Source: Cryptomeria japonica
Lineage: Eukaryota > Streptophyta > Pinopsida > Cupressales > Cupressaceae
DNA: 64,000 nt
Assembly: GCF_030272615.1 (NCBI RefSeq)
Contig: NC_081407.1
Coordinates: 153,159,048-153,223,047, forward strand
Direction: 5' to 3'
The translations under genes and the position numbers were made by a program. Positions within the stretch are counted from its first letter, which is position 1. The number at the start of each line of letters is the position of its first letter. This document shows positions 52,640 through 63,700 of this stretch, one piece after another. The notes beneath the pieces are model-generated. The model made no database searches, was not told the origin of the DNA, and was given only the letters and a program-made list of their open reading frames with translations.

Positions 52640-53060
52640 TTGACAAGCCCTGTAGTTGACCTGTAACTTGAATCCATACCAATTATACTCAATCTAGTTC
52701 TTAATTATTTCCAACGAAGGCCAAATCCCAATGAGTTTAGCGATAATGGTAGTCTTTTGCAATTTTTCTATCTTTGAGTTGAGGAATTCACATGGAATTC
52801 ATAAGATCGGTATCTCCTTTGAAATATCCATATTAACATTACTTGCAACCATACAAATCGGTTTCCTACCCTCTGATCTTGCTTTAATCATCTCATCTAC
52901 CTCTGCAAAGATATGGCCCATGTCTTGTGCATCTTTAACTCTTGGTTTCACTCCCTCACCTACCTTATTTCCTTCCTTTAACTTGCTCCCAATCTCTCTT
53001 TCCCATATAGGGCTTTTCTGCCAAGAGTCGCTTATGCCTAGAAAAACTCATCTTGTATAG
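52640..53060 (-). pseudogene. Possible LINE ORF1-like remnant
   Basis: On the minus strand, with stops, KIEKLQKTTIIAKLIGIWPSLEIIKN and WYGFKLQVNY (about 52780-52680) resemble a segment of plant LINE-associated ORF1 proteins (LKDSxIIxKFxGxWPxxxxLxxWI..W). The evidence is one motif only. Confidence 0.35.
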
Positions 53061-53196
53061 TACATAAATATCAATAAAGGTAAATATTAGATAGGTAAAA
53101 GGCTGATTCATTTTTATCTAATTTGAAAATTACATAGAGAGATAGTAAGGATAATTAATAGCATAATCTAATATATTAGATGTTTTTAATTCAGTC

Positions 53197-53560
53197 CAAG
53201 GGGTTGTGTTCTATTGGTTAAATAATTGAGTTATCATTGTGGAGATCAAAAGTTCAGATCCCAAAGGGACATCTAATATGGAATTCAAAGTTGTGACTCT
53301 TAGTCTTCCACAGTTGGCTTCTAGGTGGTTTCTAATAAGTGGATTCTAATTTGTGACTCTTGGTCTTCCATAGGTTGATTCTAGTGTGCTTGCTCGAAAT
53401 GAGCTAATGGTGGTTTCTAATAAGTGAATTCTAATTTGTAACTCTTGGTCTTCCTCAGTTTGATTCTTGTGTGGTTGCTTGAAATGAGCTAGTATTAGTG
53501 TCATGGTTGTGGTTGCTCAATATGAGCAAATATTAGTGTCATGTAATGGTGTCAAGTTGA
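53197..53560 (+). mobile_element. tRNA-derived SINE-like copy with internal tandem repeats
   Basis: CCAAGGGGTTGTGTTCTATTGGTTAAATAATTGAG.. contains an A-box-like TTGGTTAAATAA (about 53214), and AGTTCAGATCC (53251-53261) is a near match to the pol III B box GGTTCGANTCC, spaced as in a tRNA. Downstream, GT(G/A)ACTCTT(A/G)GTCTTCC recurs at about 53294, 53354 and 53437, with ATAAGTG(G/A)ATTCTAATTTGT between. No clear tail or target duplication was seen. Confidence 0.55.
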
Positions 53561-55370
53561 TGCGCATATGAGAAAAATATTCGTAAATGATCTGGAATAT
53601 AAAAAAGTGTTCCTAATTCACTATCTTATATTTAATCACATGCCTTTCTATTTTATGGTGTAGTGTCAATATTCATATGGAAAGTGGGAGAAAATAATAT
53701 ATCTATGGATGCAAAAATAAATGAACCTGTTATAAATTTTAAGGATGCATTCTATTTGATCATGTAATATATTGATATTTCTTAGAAATTCTACAAAATA
53801 CATGTAAGACAAGGAATACATATCTTATGATGTGGTATAGACCTATATCAATGAGATTGTCTTCATTGTTGACAAGGCTTATACTCCTCTAAAGGAAATT
53901 TGACCAAGAGTATCCTATATATTTCAACTTCCAAATGAAGTTACAATTCACAAACAAATGTGTGTCCAATTAACCTCCTAAACTTGCTAAATTATCCCAA
54001 TGTAGAGGAGTTTACTACATACCAAGAGTAATTGACGAAAAAGAAAAGTGGGGAGCATATGGGAAAATCAATGAGAAATTATATAAAAATGGGATTCTCA
54101 AAACTAAGGATCAAGAAACATGTATACTTTAAATATATGAAAGATTGTAAGTGGGTTCCTTAAGGTCTAAACAAAAAAATCTAAATAATAAGATTAGAAA
54201 CAAGGGTACAAAAAAAAGAAAAAAGAAACTACCCAAGGTCCCATTGTAAGTTAAATCCTTGATGAAAGAATCCTTAAAAATGCTACTCTAGACGAGTACC
54301 AAAAAGGAAAAAAAAGAAACAATAATAAGGGGTAAAAGACTTGACATAGAAATTGAAGAAGAGAAGAATAAAGTAGAAGAGACAAAAAAAATAAAAAAAA
54401 ATAAAGCAATTTATGGAATCATTGATGATGGTCTATCATATAATGTCTTATTTGGAAGTAACTGCACAAAATAGATAAAATGTTCAAATAGGTGGAGACA
54501 ACAAACAAATATATTATTGAAGAAATAATAATTAGGTATGTGGTGGCTTTTGTGGTAATGTTAGAATGAAATATAAAAATATGGAAGAACTAGTAACATC
54601 CCTTGTTTAAAAGGGAAATATTTATCCAAATTGGAGAAGAAATAATGATGAAAGCCTTAGCATAGACAAATCCATCCTTACCCATAGTATTGCAGCAAAA
54701 AATGAAGAAAATACAATCCAAAGTTCTCTAATCATAACAATCGGTAGATAAAATAATGTTACAAAATCTATAAGCTACCTACAAAAAATTAGGAGAAAAT
54801 TGTTGCAACAACTAAAAGGCATATGTCGTGTTGACAGAGGGAGGAAAAAAGATCTTGAAAAGTTCATAATAGGAAACTAGTCAATCAAATGGGAAAGGGC
54901 CACCTCAAGCAGCATCCCCATCTTTGAATAAACCTTCCTCTTCAACCACAACTTCACCCATGCAAACCACCAAATATTTATTTCAACACGTGTATTTTAT
55001 AGGGATTTCACCATTACAAAAGTTTTAGCTTGGTGATATCTTCCACCAAACACTAAGAGAATATATCCTAAAATAGCATGTGGAAAATATGGAGCAATTG
55101 GAAGGAGTAATAAGTGAGTATTAAGAATTATTCCCTAGTTATTAAGGAAAACATGTTGAGAAATAGTTGAAGTAAGTCATAGAAGGAACCATAAGAGTTT
55201 TAAAATGTGTTCTTTATGAAAAATATGGGATTAGATGCAAAATAGTGATGGCATAAAATTTAGGGGCACTACTATGAGACCACCCTCATGTATCTACAAA
55301 ATGTGGTCTTTGTTATAAAAGTTATCTAATATTTTCCTTTATAGCAACTCCATTGTTAGGGCAGTGTTAG
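53561..55370. other. AT-rich spacer, unassigned
   Basis: Short frames such as the one near 54025-54130 (DEKEKWGAYGKINEKLYKNG) show no family signature. It may be old TE sequence. Confidence 0.45.
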
Positions 55371-55686
55371 TGTTAGAATATTCCTATTTATGGTAATCTT
55401 TTAAGTAATATTGGTTAGGTGTATTTATATAGTTGGATTTGCATGTCTATATTCTAGATAGTAGTTGTTGTTCTAGATGACAATGTATATCCCTCCTTGC
55501 ACTATAAATTGGATCAACTCTTGTAAGTTTAGTGTGTTGAGTTAATGGAATATGTCTTTAGCCTAATTTTTGTGTTTAGTGTTTTCATTTACTTGCGGTT
55601 TTTAGCATGTTTCATCTGGACTCATGTAGCTAAACAAATATCTCCATCTATCTATTAGATCATTGATTCTAAAATGGTACCATAGC
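55371..55686 (+). repeat. Copia-type LTR with degraded primer site
   Basis: It starts TGTTAGAATATTCC and ends GATTCTAAA, an inverted TGTTAGAAT/ATTCTAACA end pair with one mutation, followed by TGGTACCATAGC (55675-55686), a mutated Met primer site. CACTATAAATTGG near 55500 would be its TATA box. No second LTR found. Confidence 0.6.
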
Positions 55687-56125
55687 TTCATTCTAGATTA
55701 TATTTGGTTTGATAATCTAAATGTTTAGTTTTAAAATATTTTTTCAATTTTTTCACTTATATAACTATTGTAGATGATAGTTGCGAGTATCCTCGTTGTC
55801 TAAAATCTTTGCATGTCATAATTCTATATATTTACATGCACCATAGCTGAAGCCAAGTCTTGAGATTCTCAAGTACATTTTTGCATGTTTGGAAGGCATT
55901 TTATTTGAATGTAGAATCTAATTCTATGCATTCTCAATCTAGTGTGTGTCTTTTAATACATCATTTTTACCTGAAACATTTGTTGATTTATCGTCAATTA
56001 GAGGCCTATGTTTCTATGCTTTATGAGTATTTAAATAAATCGTATAGATATATTTTGATGTTAAGAAAATGATGTCTTAACCTTGCAATAATAAAAAGAT
56101 ACTATTGATTAATGAACGCAGGGAG
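55687..56125. other. Internal part of the preceding LTR element
   Basis: No gag motif was recognised before the next element begins. Confidence 0.35.
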
Positions 56126-58419
56126 TGTTGGAGTGAATGAATTTTTACCATTTATCTATGCTTAAGTTTACTTAGGCATCTGAAATTATTAGTTATTTCT
56201 TTAGTGCATTTAATAATTATGTGTTAGTTGAATGTCAGTTATCTTTATCAATCTCTCCTGACCTTTATAAGAAAGAAATTTGTACATTATTGTGCATCTC
56301 AATCCAATTATTCATCTATCTGATGAAATAGTGTTCACTTATCTCCTATTGTGAAGGTGGTTGTTTACACATTGTTGTTCTTGCTAAGTGATTACACCAA
56401 CATGGTATCAAAGCCGACTATTTGCGTCTCCTTCTATTGAGAGATTTCATCAGCTTTTGAGATCGTTATTTTATTTGCAGGTTGATTTGTTTGCTTTGTG
56501 AGTGCTATTTCAATGGCACACAAAGCATTGTTTATATTTCTCTATAGGCATATCTGGATCAAATTCCTTATTAGATGAATTTTCTTTGCTTACCAACTTT
56601 TCACAATATTGGGATCAGCTCCCATTGATTGGTGGCTTCATTTCTGGTTGAGGGCTTTCATGTATTGTTTAGATTGGACTTCTTTTCTTCGCTGGCTTAG
56701 CAATCAATTTGTTATTACATAAGTGTATTGCTTTCTTTTCCTATACCAGTTTGGTCGGCTTTGATTGATTGCCAGATTGAAAGCTTTTCTTTTCTCCTTA
56801 TACACATCCAGCATTCATTTCCATTTGTAGACCAGTTTACTTGCCTTGTCAGCTCTCTTTGATCGAAATGATCATATCATAGGATTGTTTTGTTGTAGCA
56901 TCAACCAAGGCTTCCTACATGACATATACCCTAAGTTCAAAGGTATTCAATGCCCTCACATAGTTTAGACCATTATTCAAGGGAGACTTTTGGAGATCCA
57001 CATATTCCTTAATTCCCAGATGATCCTACTTTGGATTGCCTTCTTTCACTTGACGTTGTTGACAATATTCCCTTTGATGATGGTACCTTACAGAAGTTTG
57101 AATATGAAATAGTACTTGAGAGTTATGATGATCTAGTGACTCTCCCTATAGCTCCTAAGTTGAGATCAAACTTTCATCTTTTGGTGGTGATTCATTGATT
57201 ATTACCAATGTTTCATCACAACATCTATCTATTTATCTTTCTCATTGGGATTCCTATTTGCCATGTATTGGTTCATTGTTTATGGAATCTGACATTCCAG
57301 ATTTCAAAGACCAATTTGAGGGTTTATCTCTCCTATTTGTTGATAGTTATGGTACAACTAGTGTCACTTCATCTTTGTCTTTGCAGCTTGCTCAAAATTA
57401 GTTTCCATTGGTTCCTTAATTTTTTACCTTTTATTGTGATTGGGCATGTACCTGATTGGTTCATGGCATCTTAGTCATCCAAGGACTTGACAAAATATGA
57501 GCAAATTTCAAATATATAATCATCATATATTTGAATTTCTTTTTCTACCAATTTCTATCTAGAACGAGAAGCATTCTAACATTTGTACTTAGATTAGCTT
57601 CTTCCCAAGGGGAGAAATGTTGTTTGTAGGAATTGGACTATGTTTTGCCTTCAATAACTCACCATTTATGTAGGAAATTATCTATTATAGGGGGCTATGC
57701 AATCTCATTCTTTCCTTCCTATGGGAAACATTAATTGTATATACATGATGTATGTAGTCCTTGGGGTATCGGTAAGTCCTCCATGCATTGACTTGTTCTT
57801 TTCTCTCTTTTAGAGAAGAGTTTCGTCCCACATGGTTTTCTCCTTTTCTCTACTTGTGAGAGATTACATTCCATTTTCATTGTACATAGGTACCTAACAT
57901 GGCTTAGTTATCAAGACATCCTTGGAGTATCAGTAAGTCCTCCCTGCATTGACTTGTTTTCTTTTCTCTCTTTCGAAGAAGAGTTTAGTCCCACATGGTT
58001 TTCTCCTTTTCTCTGTTTGTGAGAGATTGCAATGCATTTGCATCATACATGGGTACCTTACATGGCCTAGTTATCAAGATCCATCTTGCATCTTACATTT
58101 CATAATAATCTCCTTAAGTTGTAACACTAAAGAGGGGGTGTTGGAGTAAATGAGTTTTTAGCATTTACCTACGCTTAAGTTTGCTTAGCCATCCAACATT
58201 CTTAGTTAGTTTTTAGTGCATTTAATAACTATATGATAGTTGCATATCATTTATCTCTATTGGCTCTCTCTTTTCCTTTATAAGAAAGATATTTGAACAT
58301 TATTTTACATCTCAATCCAATTATTCATCTATCTAGTGAAATAGTGCTTGCTTATCTCATATTGCATATGAAGGTGATTATTTGTATATTGTTGTTCCTA
58401 GAGGGTGGTTACACCAATA
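56126..58419 (+). mobile_element. Compact 2.3-kb LTR retrotransposon with both short LTRs
   Basis: LTRs 56126-56402 (277 bp) and 58139-58419 (281 bp) start TGTTGGAGT(G/A)AATGA and end TACACCAACA/TACACCAATA. A Met-type primer site TGGTATCAAAGCCG follows the left LTR immediately, and AAAGAGGGGG abuts the right one. Flanks are GGGAG and GGGAT (4 of 5). The 1.74-kb interior has no recognisable gag or pol motif, only scattered frames (e.g. DNIPFDDGTLQKFEYEIVLESYDDL near 57060-57135, in pieces), so it is non-autonomous. LTRs differ at about 15-20%, so it is old. Confidence 0.85.
57759..58085. repeat. Two ~161-bp tandem copies inside the compact element
   Basis: CCTTGGGGTATCGGTAAGTC.. at 57759 and CCTTGGAGTATCAGTAAGTC.. 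at 57920 share GCATTGACTTGTT, CCCACATGGTTTTCTCC, TGTGAGAGATT and CATGGC(T/C)TAGTTATCAAGA. Confidence 0.85.
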
Positions 58420-58424
58420 GGGAT

Positions 58425-58671
58425 TTGTAGGTGGGGTACCTCACTTGTGGGGTTCAAGAGGATGACCCTACTAGCAAGGGATTCAGGAGTCATGCACCTC
58501 AATGGGGGTTTGAGGGAAACACCTTAGTAAGAAACATTTTATGCATAATTTAGCATTGTAAGTCTTTGTCATAGATAATTAGGTCCTAGATCTAATGGTG
58601 TATCTTATGTGTGCTTTGCTTTCCCTAGAGGGAAACACTATTTTATGAGGGCATTGTATTAAACTATGTAT
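58425..58671 (+). other. Possible LTR of the following Copia
   Basis: It lies directly before a degenerate primer-site-like segment, TAGTATTAGAGCTT (about 58675). Boundaries undefined. Confidence 0.3.
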
Positions 58672-59860
58672 TATAGTATTAGAGCTTGATCGCCTTTACT
58701 TTCAATTGTTGGTTGTTGGATTTTTTGAGCTAATTTATATTTGAGTGGGCACTTGTGCACAAGATATTTTTTATCTTGTTGCAAAACAATTTAGATGGTA
58801 AGTTCATCAAGAAGAATAGAGGTGGAGATTTTTTCTACAAATAATTTTTAGATGTGGAAGTTGAAGATGGAGGATCTATTACAAATTTTTAGATGGTAAG
58901 TTCATCAAGAAGAATAGAAATGGAGATTTTTTCTGAAAATAAATTTTAAATGTGGAAATTGAAGATGGAAGATCTATTACTAGATCGAGACATGTGATAT
59001 GCCATTGATAAAAAAATATTTAGACTTACAAATCCTAATTTGTCTTTTCAATATGATATTATGGACAATAAAGACAGGGGTCTAATCATATTATTCTTTG
59101 AAGACTCTATTTTAATCAATGTCCATGAAGAGTCCTCTACAAAGAAGCTATGGAAAAAACTTGGTGAGATGTATCAAGCCAAATATTTAGTGAACAATGT
59201 TTTCTTGAGGAAGAAATTGTATTCAATGAGAGTGGAAGAGGGTCAACAAATTACATAACAACTAGAAGATTTCAATATGTTGGTGGCTCAATTTATATTT
59301 GTTGGTGTCAAGATCAATGAGGATGAGAAATACATGATCTTTCGCCTAATTCATGCAGTTCTCTTGTTATGGATATCAATAACAATTTTATTATATTGAA
59401 GACCGAAGATGTGGTGGGTTCTTTTATTTCTAGAGAGACAAGGAGGAAGGTACACATTAATTCCAAGGAGGGGATAAATATTCATAAAAGACTTTTTAAA
59501 AAAGGCAAGAAAATTAGTAGTATGATAAATCCAAGGCCAAGGGGAGATCCAAATATCTTGGAAATTCCAAAATTATTTGTTGGAAATGGAATAAGTTTGG
59601 ACACTTCCATAAGGAGTGTAAAGAAGAAAAGAAGAAAAAGAAGAAATTTGATTCTAATTTAAAGTCCAAGAAGGAATATGGTGATGTGTTCATTGTAGCT
59701 TTGGCCACGTGTGTGAGTAATGATTCATGGTTAATTAACTTGGGTGCATATTTTATATGACCTCCAATAGAGACTGATTTTCTAACTATGAGGAATTTGA
59801 TGGTGGTAAGTTATACTTTGGCGATGATTCTTATTTTGTGAGGTGGTAAAAATTAGGGTG
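58672..59860 (+). pseudogene. Copia gag-protease remnant
   Basis: Plus-strand frames contain STKKLWKKLGEMYQAKYLVN and LRKKLYSMRVEEGQQIT, then QLEDFNMLVAQF, the UBN2 gag core (about 59130-59310); a knuckle-like CWKWNKFGHFHKEC (about 59582) in which the second Cys is Trp; a Lys-rich stretch; and SWLINLGAYFI (about 59726), a ruined WxIDSGAS protease site. Several stops. A WKLKMEDLL-like segment is duplicated near 58855 and 58955 with AGATGGTAAGTTCATCAAGA. Confidence 0.78.
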
Positions 59861-60590
59861 TCACCACCTTAATGGATGATAATGCCACTAATTTCCATTG
59901 GATCACCTCACATTAAGGGAAGGGGATTGAACTTGAATAATCCAATCTTAAAAGGACTAAGTCCAAATCAATTTTTTTTATTAATTTACTAGAGTTAAAA
60001 ACTAAATTTGAATTAGGGTTAATTTGCCATGCTGGATCTAGGACAAACAATGATAAATTGACATATAACAATAGTAAAAAAAAGTTCCAGATATCATGAA
60101 AAGTTGTAAACCCAAATATGAAGAGGGAAAATGGATCAAAACCTATGACAAAAGATTCAGGCTAAATTGACGGGACTGAGGGGAGCAAGTCACCTAGACA
60201 GACTGCATCTTTTCCAGATAAAGATGATGCACAAAATTCACTATCAAAAGGTCATCATACATTCTCAAGACTAAGGGGAGTTAATCATCCTGGTCCTACT
60301 CTTTTTGCACATTCTAAATCTATCTGATTGTCATGTCTATACTGCTAGATTCCTTGCTTGCAACACTTGAGATAGTTCGATGCAGACAAAAAAATGAAAT
60401 AGGTTTTGTTGATGGAGATTTTCCTTAGGTAAAAACTTAGTTTAGGAATTAACCTTAAATTGAATTGATAATTGAAATGGAATTGAACTAAAATATAATG
60501 CTTTTCTTTTGAGGGAAAGGCTAGATTTAATCTAAAAATGTTTGAACTTGATACCTTGATGAAGTTTGCTTGAATCTATTGCAAATGTTA
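59861..60590. repeat. Dispersed repeat, second copy of the 27.9-28.65-kb family
   Basis: It has TTTAGGAATTAACCTT, AATTGAATTGATAATTGAA and AAAGGCTAGA in the same order as 28400-28540. No gene seen. Confidence 0.5.
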
Positions 60591-61098
60591 TGTTGATGGT
60601 TGTCATTGATGTCAACATATTGTTTTGAGAATTGGTGACTTGGAAGTTGTGTTCCAGGAATGTTTGGTGCTCAAAAAGATGTGCGACAGTTAATATTTAG
60701 TGCTGATTGGTTGTGATGATGGCGATCTAGATTTTTCCTCTTATCAGATATGATATTGATTGATTGTATTCATGAGTATCTTGTTTTCATTTTATATTTT
60801 TTGCTGAGTTGGGTAGTGATATTTTGGGTCCAATTCGATTTGAAATTTGAGTTTGAGTAGTGGCATTTATGTAGCATATGAGTCATGATTTGGGTCTGAT
60901 ATTTATGATGGATGTAATGTGTTGATTTGATCAATGAAGTGTGTTGTGGTACGGTCTACTTCTCGATCCTTCCCACCACTAGAATTCTTAGTGGTGACCT
61001 ATTTTTGAATCTCTGTTTGGCTAACTTAGAAGATTATTTTTATCAGAGACAAAATATATAAGAAGACACTCTGATTGTGCTGAGGTATGGGATGTGTG
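60591..61098 (+). repeat. Copia LTR-like fragment
   Basis: TGTTATGTTGATGGTTGTCATTGATGTCAACATATTG resembles the start region of the inner Copia LTR (TATGTTGTCATTGATGTCAATATGCTG at 7400). It is cut by the Gypsy LTR at 61099. Confidence 0.45.
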
Positions 61099-61883
61099 TG
61101 TAGACACTCAAAATTGTCATGTCTAATTAAATAAATATTTTATTTATTTAATTATCTAAGCCTAATTCTTCTATTAATTAAATAAATTTTTATTTATTTA
61201 ATTAATTCATTTATCCTCTTCTAGCCTTATTTCTCATTTAAATAAATACATTTATTTATTTAAATTATCCCTTTCCTAAATTAAATAAATATTTTATTTA
61301 TTTAATTGTCCTACTTCTTCTATTAATTAAATAAATCTTTATTTATTTAATTAATTCATTATCTTTTTCTACACATGACACATGTCATTCATCTCTTAAT
61401 TCCTACACTATCTACCTCTTTCATTATTTTGGTATTTCTTTTACTTACCCTCTAATCCTAGCCGACCTCTCTTTTTACACCTCTCAATCTTAACCCTCCA
61501 TTTCTTATTGTGTCTTCTATTTAAGGAGATGCTTTCTTCATTGTCAAACCCTAATGACACATGCTAATGACTGATTTTGGAGTACTTGGCTACACTACGA
61601 TCCTACTTGCAACCACATTCCGTTCTTTGTTGAGCTCTTGTGCATACAAAAATCTAAGAGCAAGCATATCAAACAAGATCAATGGAGATAGGAAGAATGG
61701 TGATCAAAACCCTATTGGACATGTGATGGTATAATCTTTGTGATTTTGAGTTATTTTCATTGTCTTAGGTAATCTTCATATGTTATGGTGGATCTTTGTT
61801 CATTGTTAGGCTAGGGTTTAGTGGTTGGATTCATTTAGCCTTTCAATATTGTTGTTTATTGTTATCCATTTTCACCATAAACA
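61099..61883 (+). repeat. 5' LTR (785 bp) with palindromic AT hairpins
   Basis: It starts TGTAGACACTCAAAATTGTC and ends CACCATAAACA. Between about 61125 and 61365 five palindromes of AATTAAATAAAT..ATTTATTTAATT type follow each other. CTTCTATTTAAGGAG near 61525 is a possible TATA box. Confidence 0.75.
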
Positions 61884-61906
61884 TTTTGGCACGCCCGGTG
61901 GGACTC
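61884..61906 (+). other. Primer binding site region
   Basis: TTTTGGCACGCCCGGTGGGAC directly after the LTR. The degraded Gypsy element has ACGCCCAGTGGGAC at the same place. The matching tRNA was not determined. Confidence 0.65.
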
Positions 61907-61959
61907 TTGTCCCTTTGCATTTAACATTTTTGTTGTAGATTTTGCATTTTTGAAGTTGC

Positions 61960-62265
61960 AGATCGGACGATTTCGGCGACATTTTAGTTTTTTTCCGCGT
62001 CTGCGAGTGTTCGGATTGCGTTTTTGTGTTTCAGAACCGTCTGTGATGTCGTGAATCGCGCCTGTGTTTTTGCTAGATTTTTATTTTTGCAGGTTTCTGG
62101 AATCGCGTCTGAGAATTTTAACCACGTCTGTGACTGATCTTATCGCGTCTGCGTTAGGGAGAGGCGTCTGTGGTCTATGATCGCGTCTGTGAACTATAGA
62201 ACCGCGTCTGTGTAGTTCAGACGCGTCTGTGTCTTGTATAAAGGCGTCTGTGCTTTCTGTTTTGC
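61960..62265. repeat. GCGTCTGTG motif cluster 1
   Basis: CGCGTCTG(T/C)G(A/T) variants occur about twelve times at irregular spacing (e.g. near 62105, 62145, 62163, 62181, 62203, 62221, 62243), interspersed with unrelated sequence. Confidence 0.85.
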
Positions 62266-62559
62266 AAATTTTTCAAGTTTCTTTGATTCGGGTTTTCGGA
62301 TTTTGTACTTAGGGTTTCAGATCTGGTTTATTTTCGGCTAACCTTTGTAGATCTAGCTAACCTGGTTTGTGCAACTTGCTTTGGAGGCAAATACGTTTTT
62401 GTTGAAGGCCCCTTTTCACAAAGTCTTTTTGGGTTTTCTAAAATTTACCTAACTTGTGTGCTTGCAGGAAGGGGTTATCATTTGAAACAACCCAAACTAC
62501 TAACAATTTTGTTGCAGGGCCTTAGCTAGGGTTTTGTAATTTTTATTGTGTGCCTTGTT

Positions 62560-63330
62560 TTCATAGCTTAGCAAACACTTCAATTGGTGCACTAAAATTG
62601 AATCATTGTCTTTTGTGTCTTGAGCAATAGGCTCTTTTTGTTTACTCTTTAGAGGGCCTGTCTTCCCGTGTGGTCATTAGGACTACTAGTGAGAAGAGAA
62701 CGACCCAAGTGGTAGCGAGGAAAACCCACCTCATCCAAACCACTATAATCAAATGTATTCATGGTGAAAACTATGAATAACGTGTGCTGATTAGTTCATA
62801 CCGACACTATGTCTCCCCATAAACCCGTTTGATCAAATTTATTTGATCATTTGTAGGGCGTAACCCCTACCGGCTAGGAGCCTTCTGTATTTACAGAGTT
62901 GAAAGTGCCGCATGTATGGCCACACGAGCGGATGCCCTTACTAGCACCTCTTTGTTTTAGATGCCCAAATCCTTCTAGTTGTTGAGGCAAGAGGTCGGAC
63001 CTCTGGTAGCGGCCCACACACATACGGTTCTTAGTAGAGATACAAAGTTCGCCATGGGGAGTTTTCATGGGGACTGATGCTTGGCTGACCCGAGAAGTGA
63101 GTGCCGAGGGTGGAGCCAGTGAGGTCAAGCATCTAAGTATCCACTCTGAATAGCGTAGCCTCGGGGGTAAAACCCTATGTGGGATCAACAACTATTGTCT
63201 TGGCCAGCCCTAAGATTTGTGCTTGTCTTATGCTAAACATTCAAACACTCAAAAACAAAACAGCAAAACATTGTGTCTTTTGTGTCTTCAAGTGTATGCA
63301 AAAACTTTTTACATCAAACAACACACTTTT
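62560..63330 (+). other. Conserved untranslated leader, second copy
   Basis: Counterpart of 39990-40720: TTAGCAAACACTTCAATTGG, GAACGACCCAAGTGGTAGCG, GCATGTATGGCCACACGAGC and TTGTCTTGGCCAG. A minus-strand open frame in it (62874-63191) has no homology signal. Confidence 0.65.
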
Positions 63331-63454
63331 TGGAGTCTAAACAGTCTGCAAACATTGAGTCATCAACATTGTGTCCTCTTGTCACGAAAAATAGTCGAAC
63401 AATCAGATTTGGTCACAGCAAAAAAAATTCACAGATAGGAAAGATTGCACTAAG

Positions 63455-63700
63455 GTTACAGAAACGCGTCTGTGTCTGTTCAAACCGCATCTGTGTCGGA
63501 TAAACGCGTCTGTGAAGTACAGAATAGCGTCTGTGTTTTTATCAGCGTCTGTGTCCACAATTGCAAAAAAAAAAAAAAAACTGTTACAGTCCTGGCAAAC
63601 ATCAACAGGAAAATCTCAGAATCACGTCTGCGTCAAACAGAGTAGCGACTGTGTCTTAAAACCACGTCTGTGAAGTATACAGAGGCGTCTGTGTCAGGAT
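63455..63700. repeat. GCGTCTGTG motif cluster 2
   Basis: About ten more copies of ACGCGTCTGTG / GGCGTCTGTG, with a 17-base poly-A near 63565. Confidence 0.85.

Noticed and set aside
52731-53060. 109-codon plus-strand frame with hydrophobic stretches
   Set aside because: The opposite strand gives a better, LINE-like reading; the plus frame has no family signal.
53197-53275. Functional tRNA gene
   Set aside because: Only A- and B-box-like words match; no complete cloverleaf or anticodon stem could be formed.
54000-55370. Another gag/pol remnant
   Set aside because: No motif survived inspection in any frame; left unassigned.
62874-63191. 105-codon minus-strand frame
   Set aside because: Within the untranslated leader shared by two Gypsy elements, and not preserved in the copy at 40 kb.
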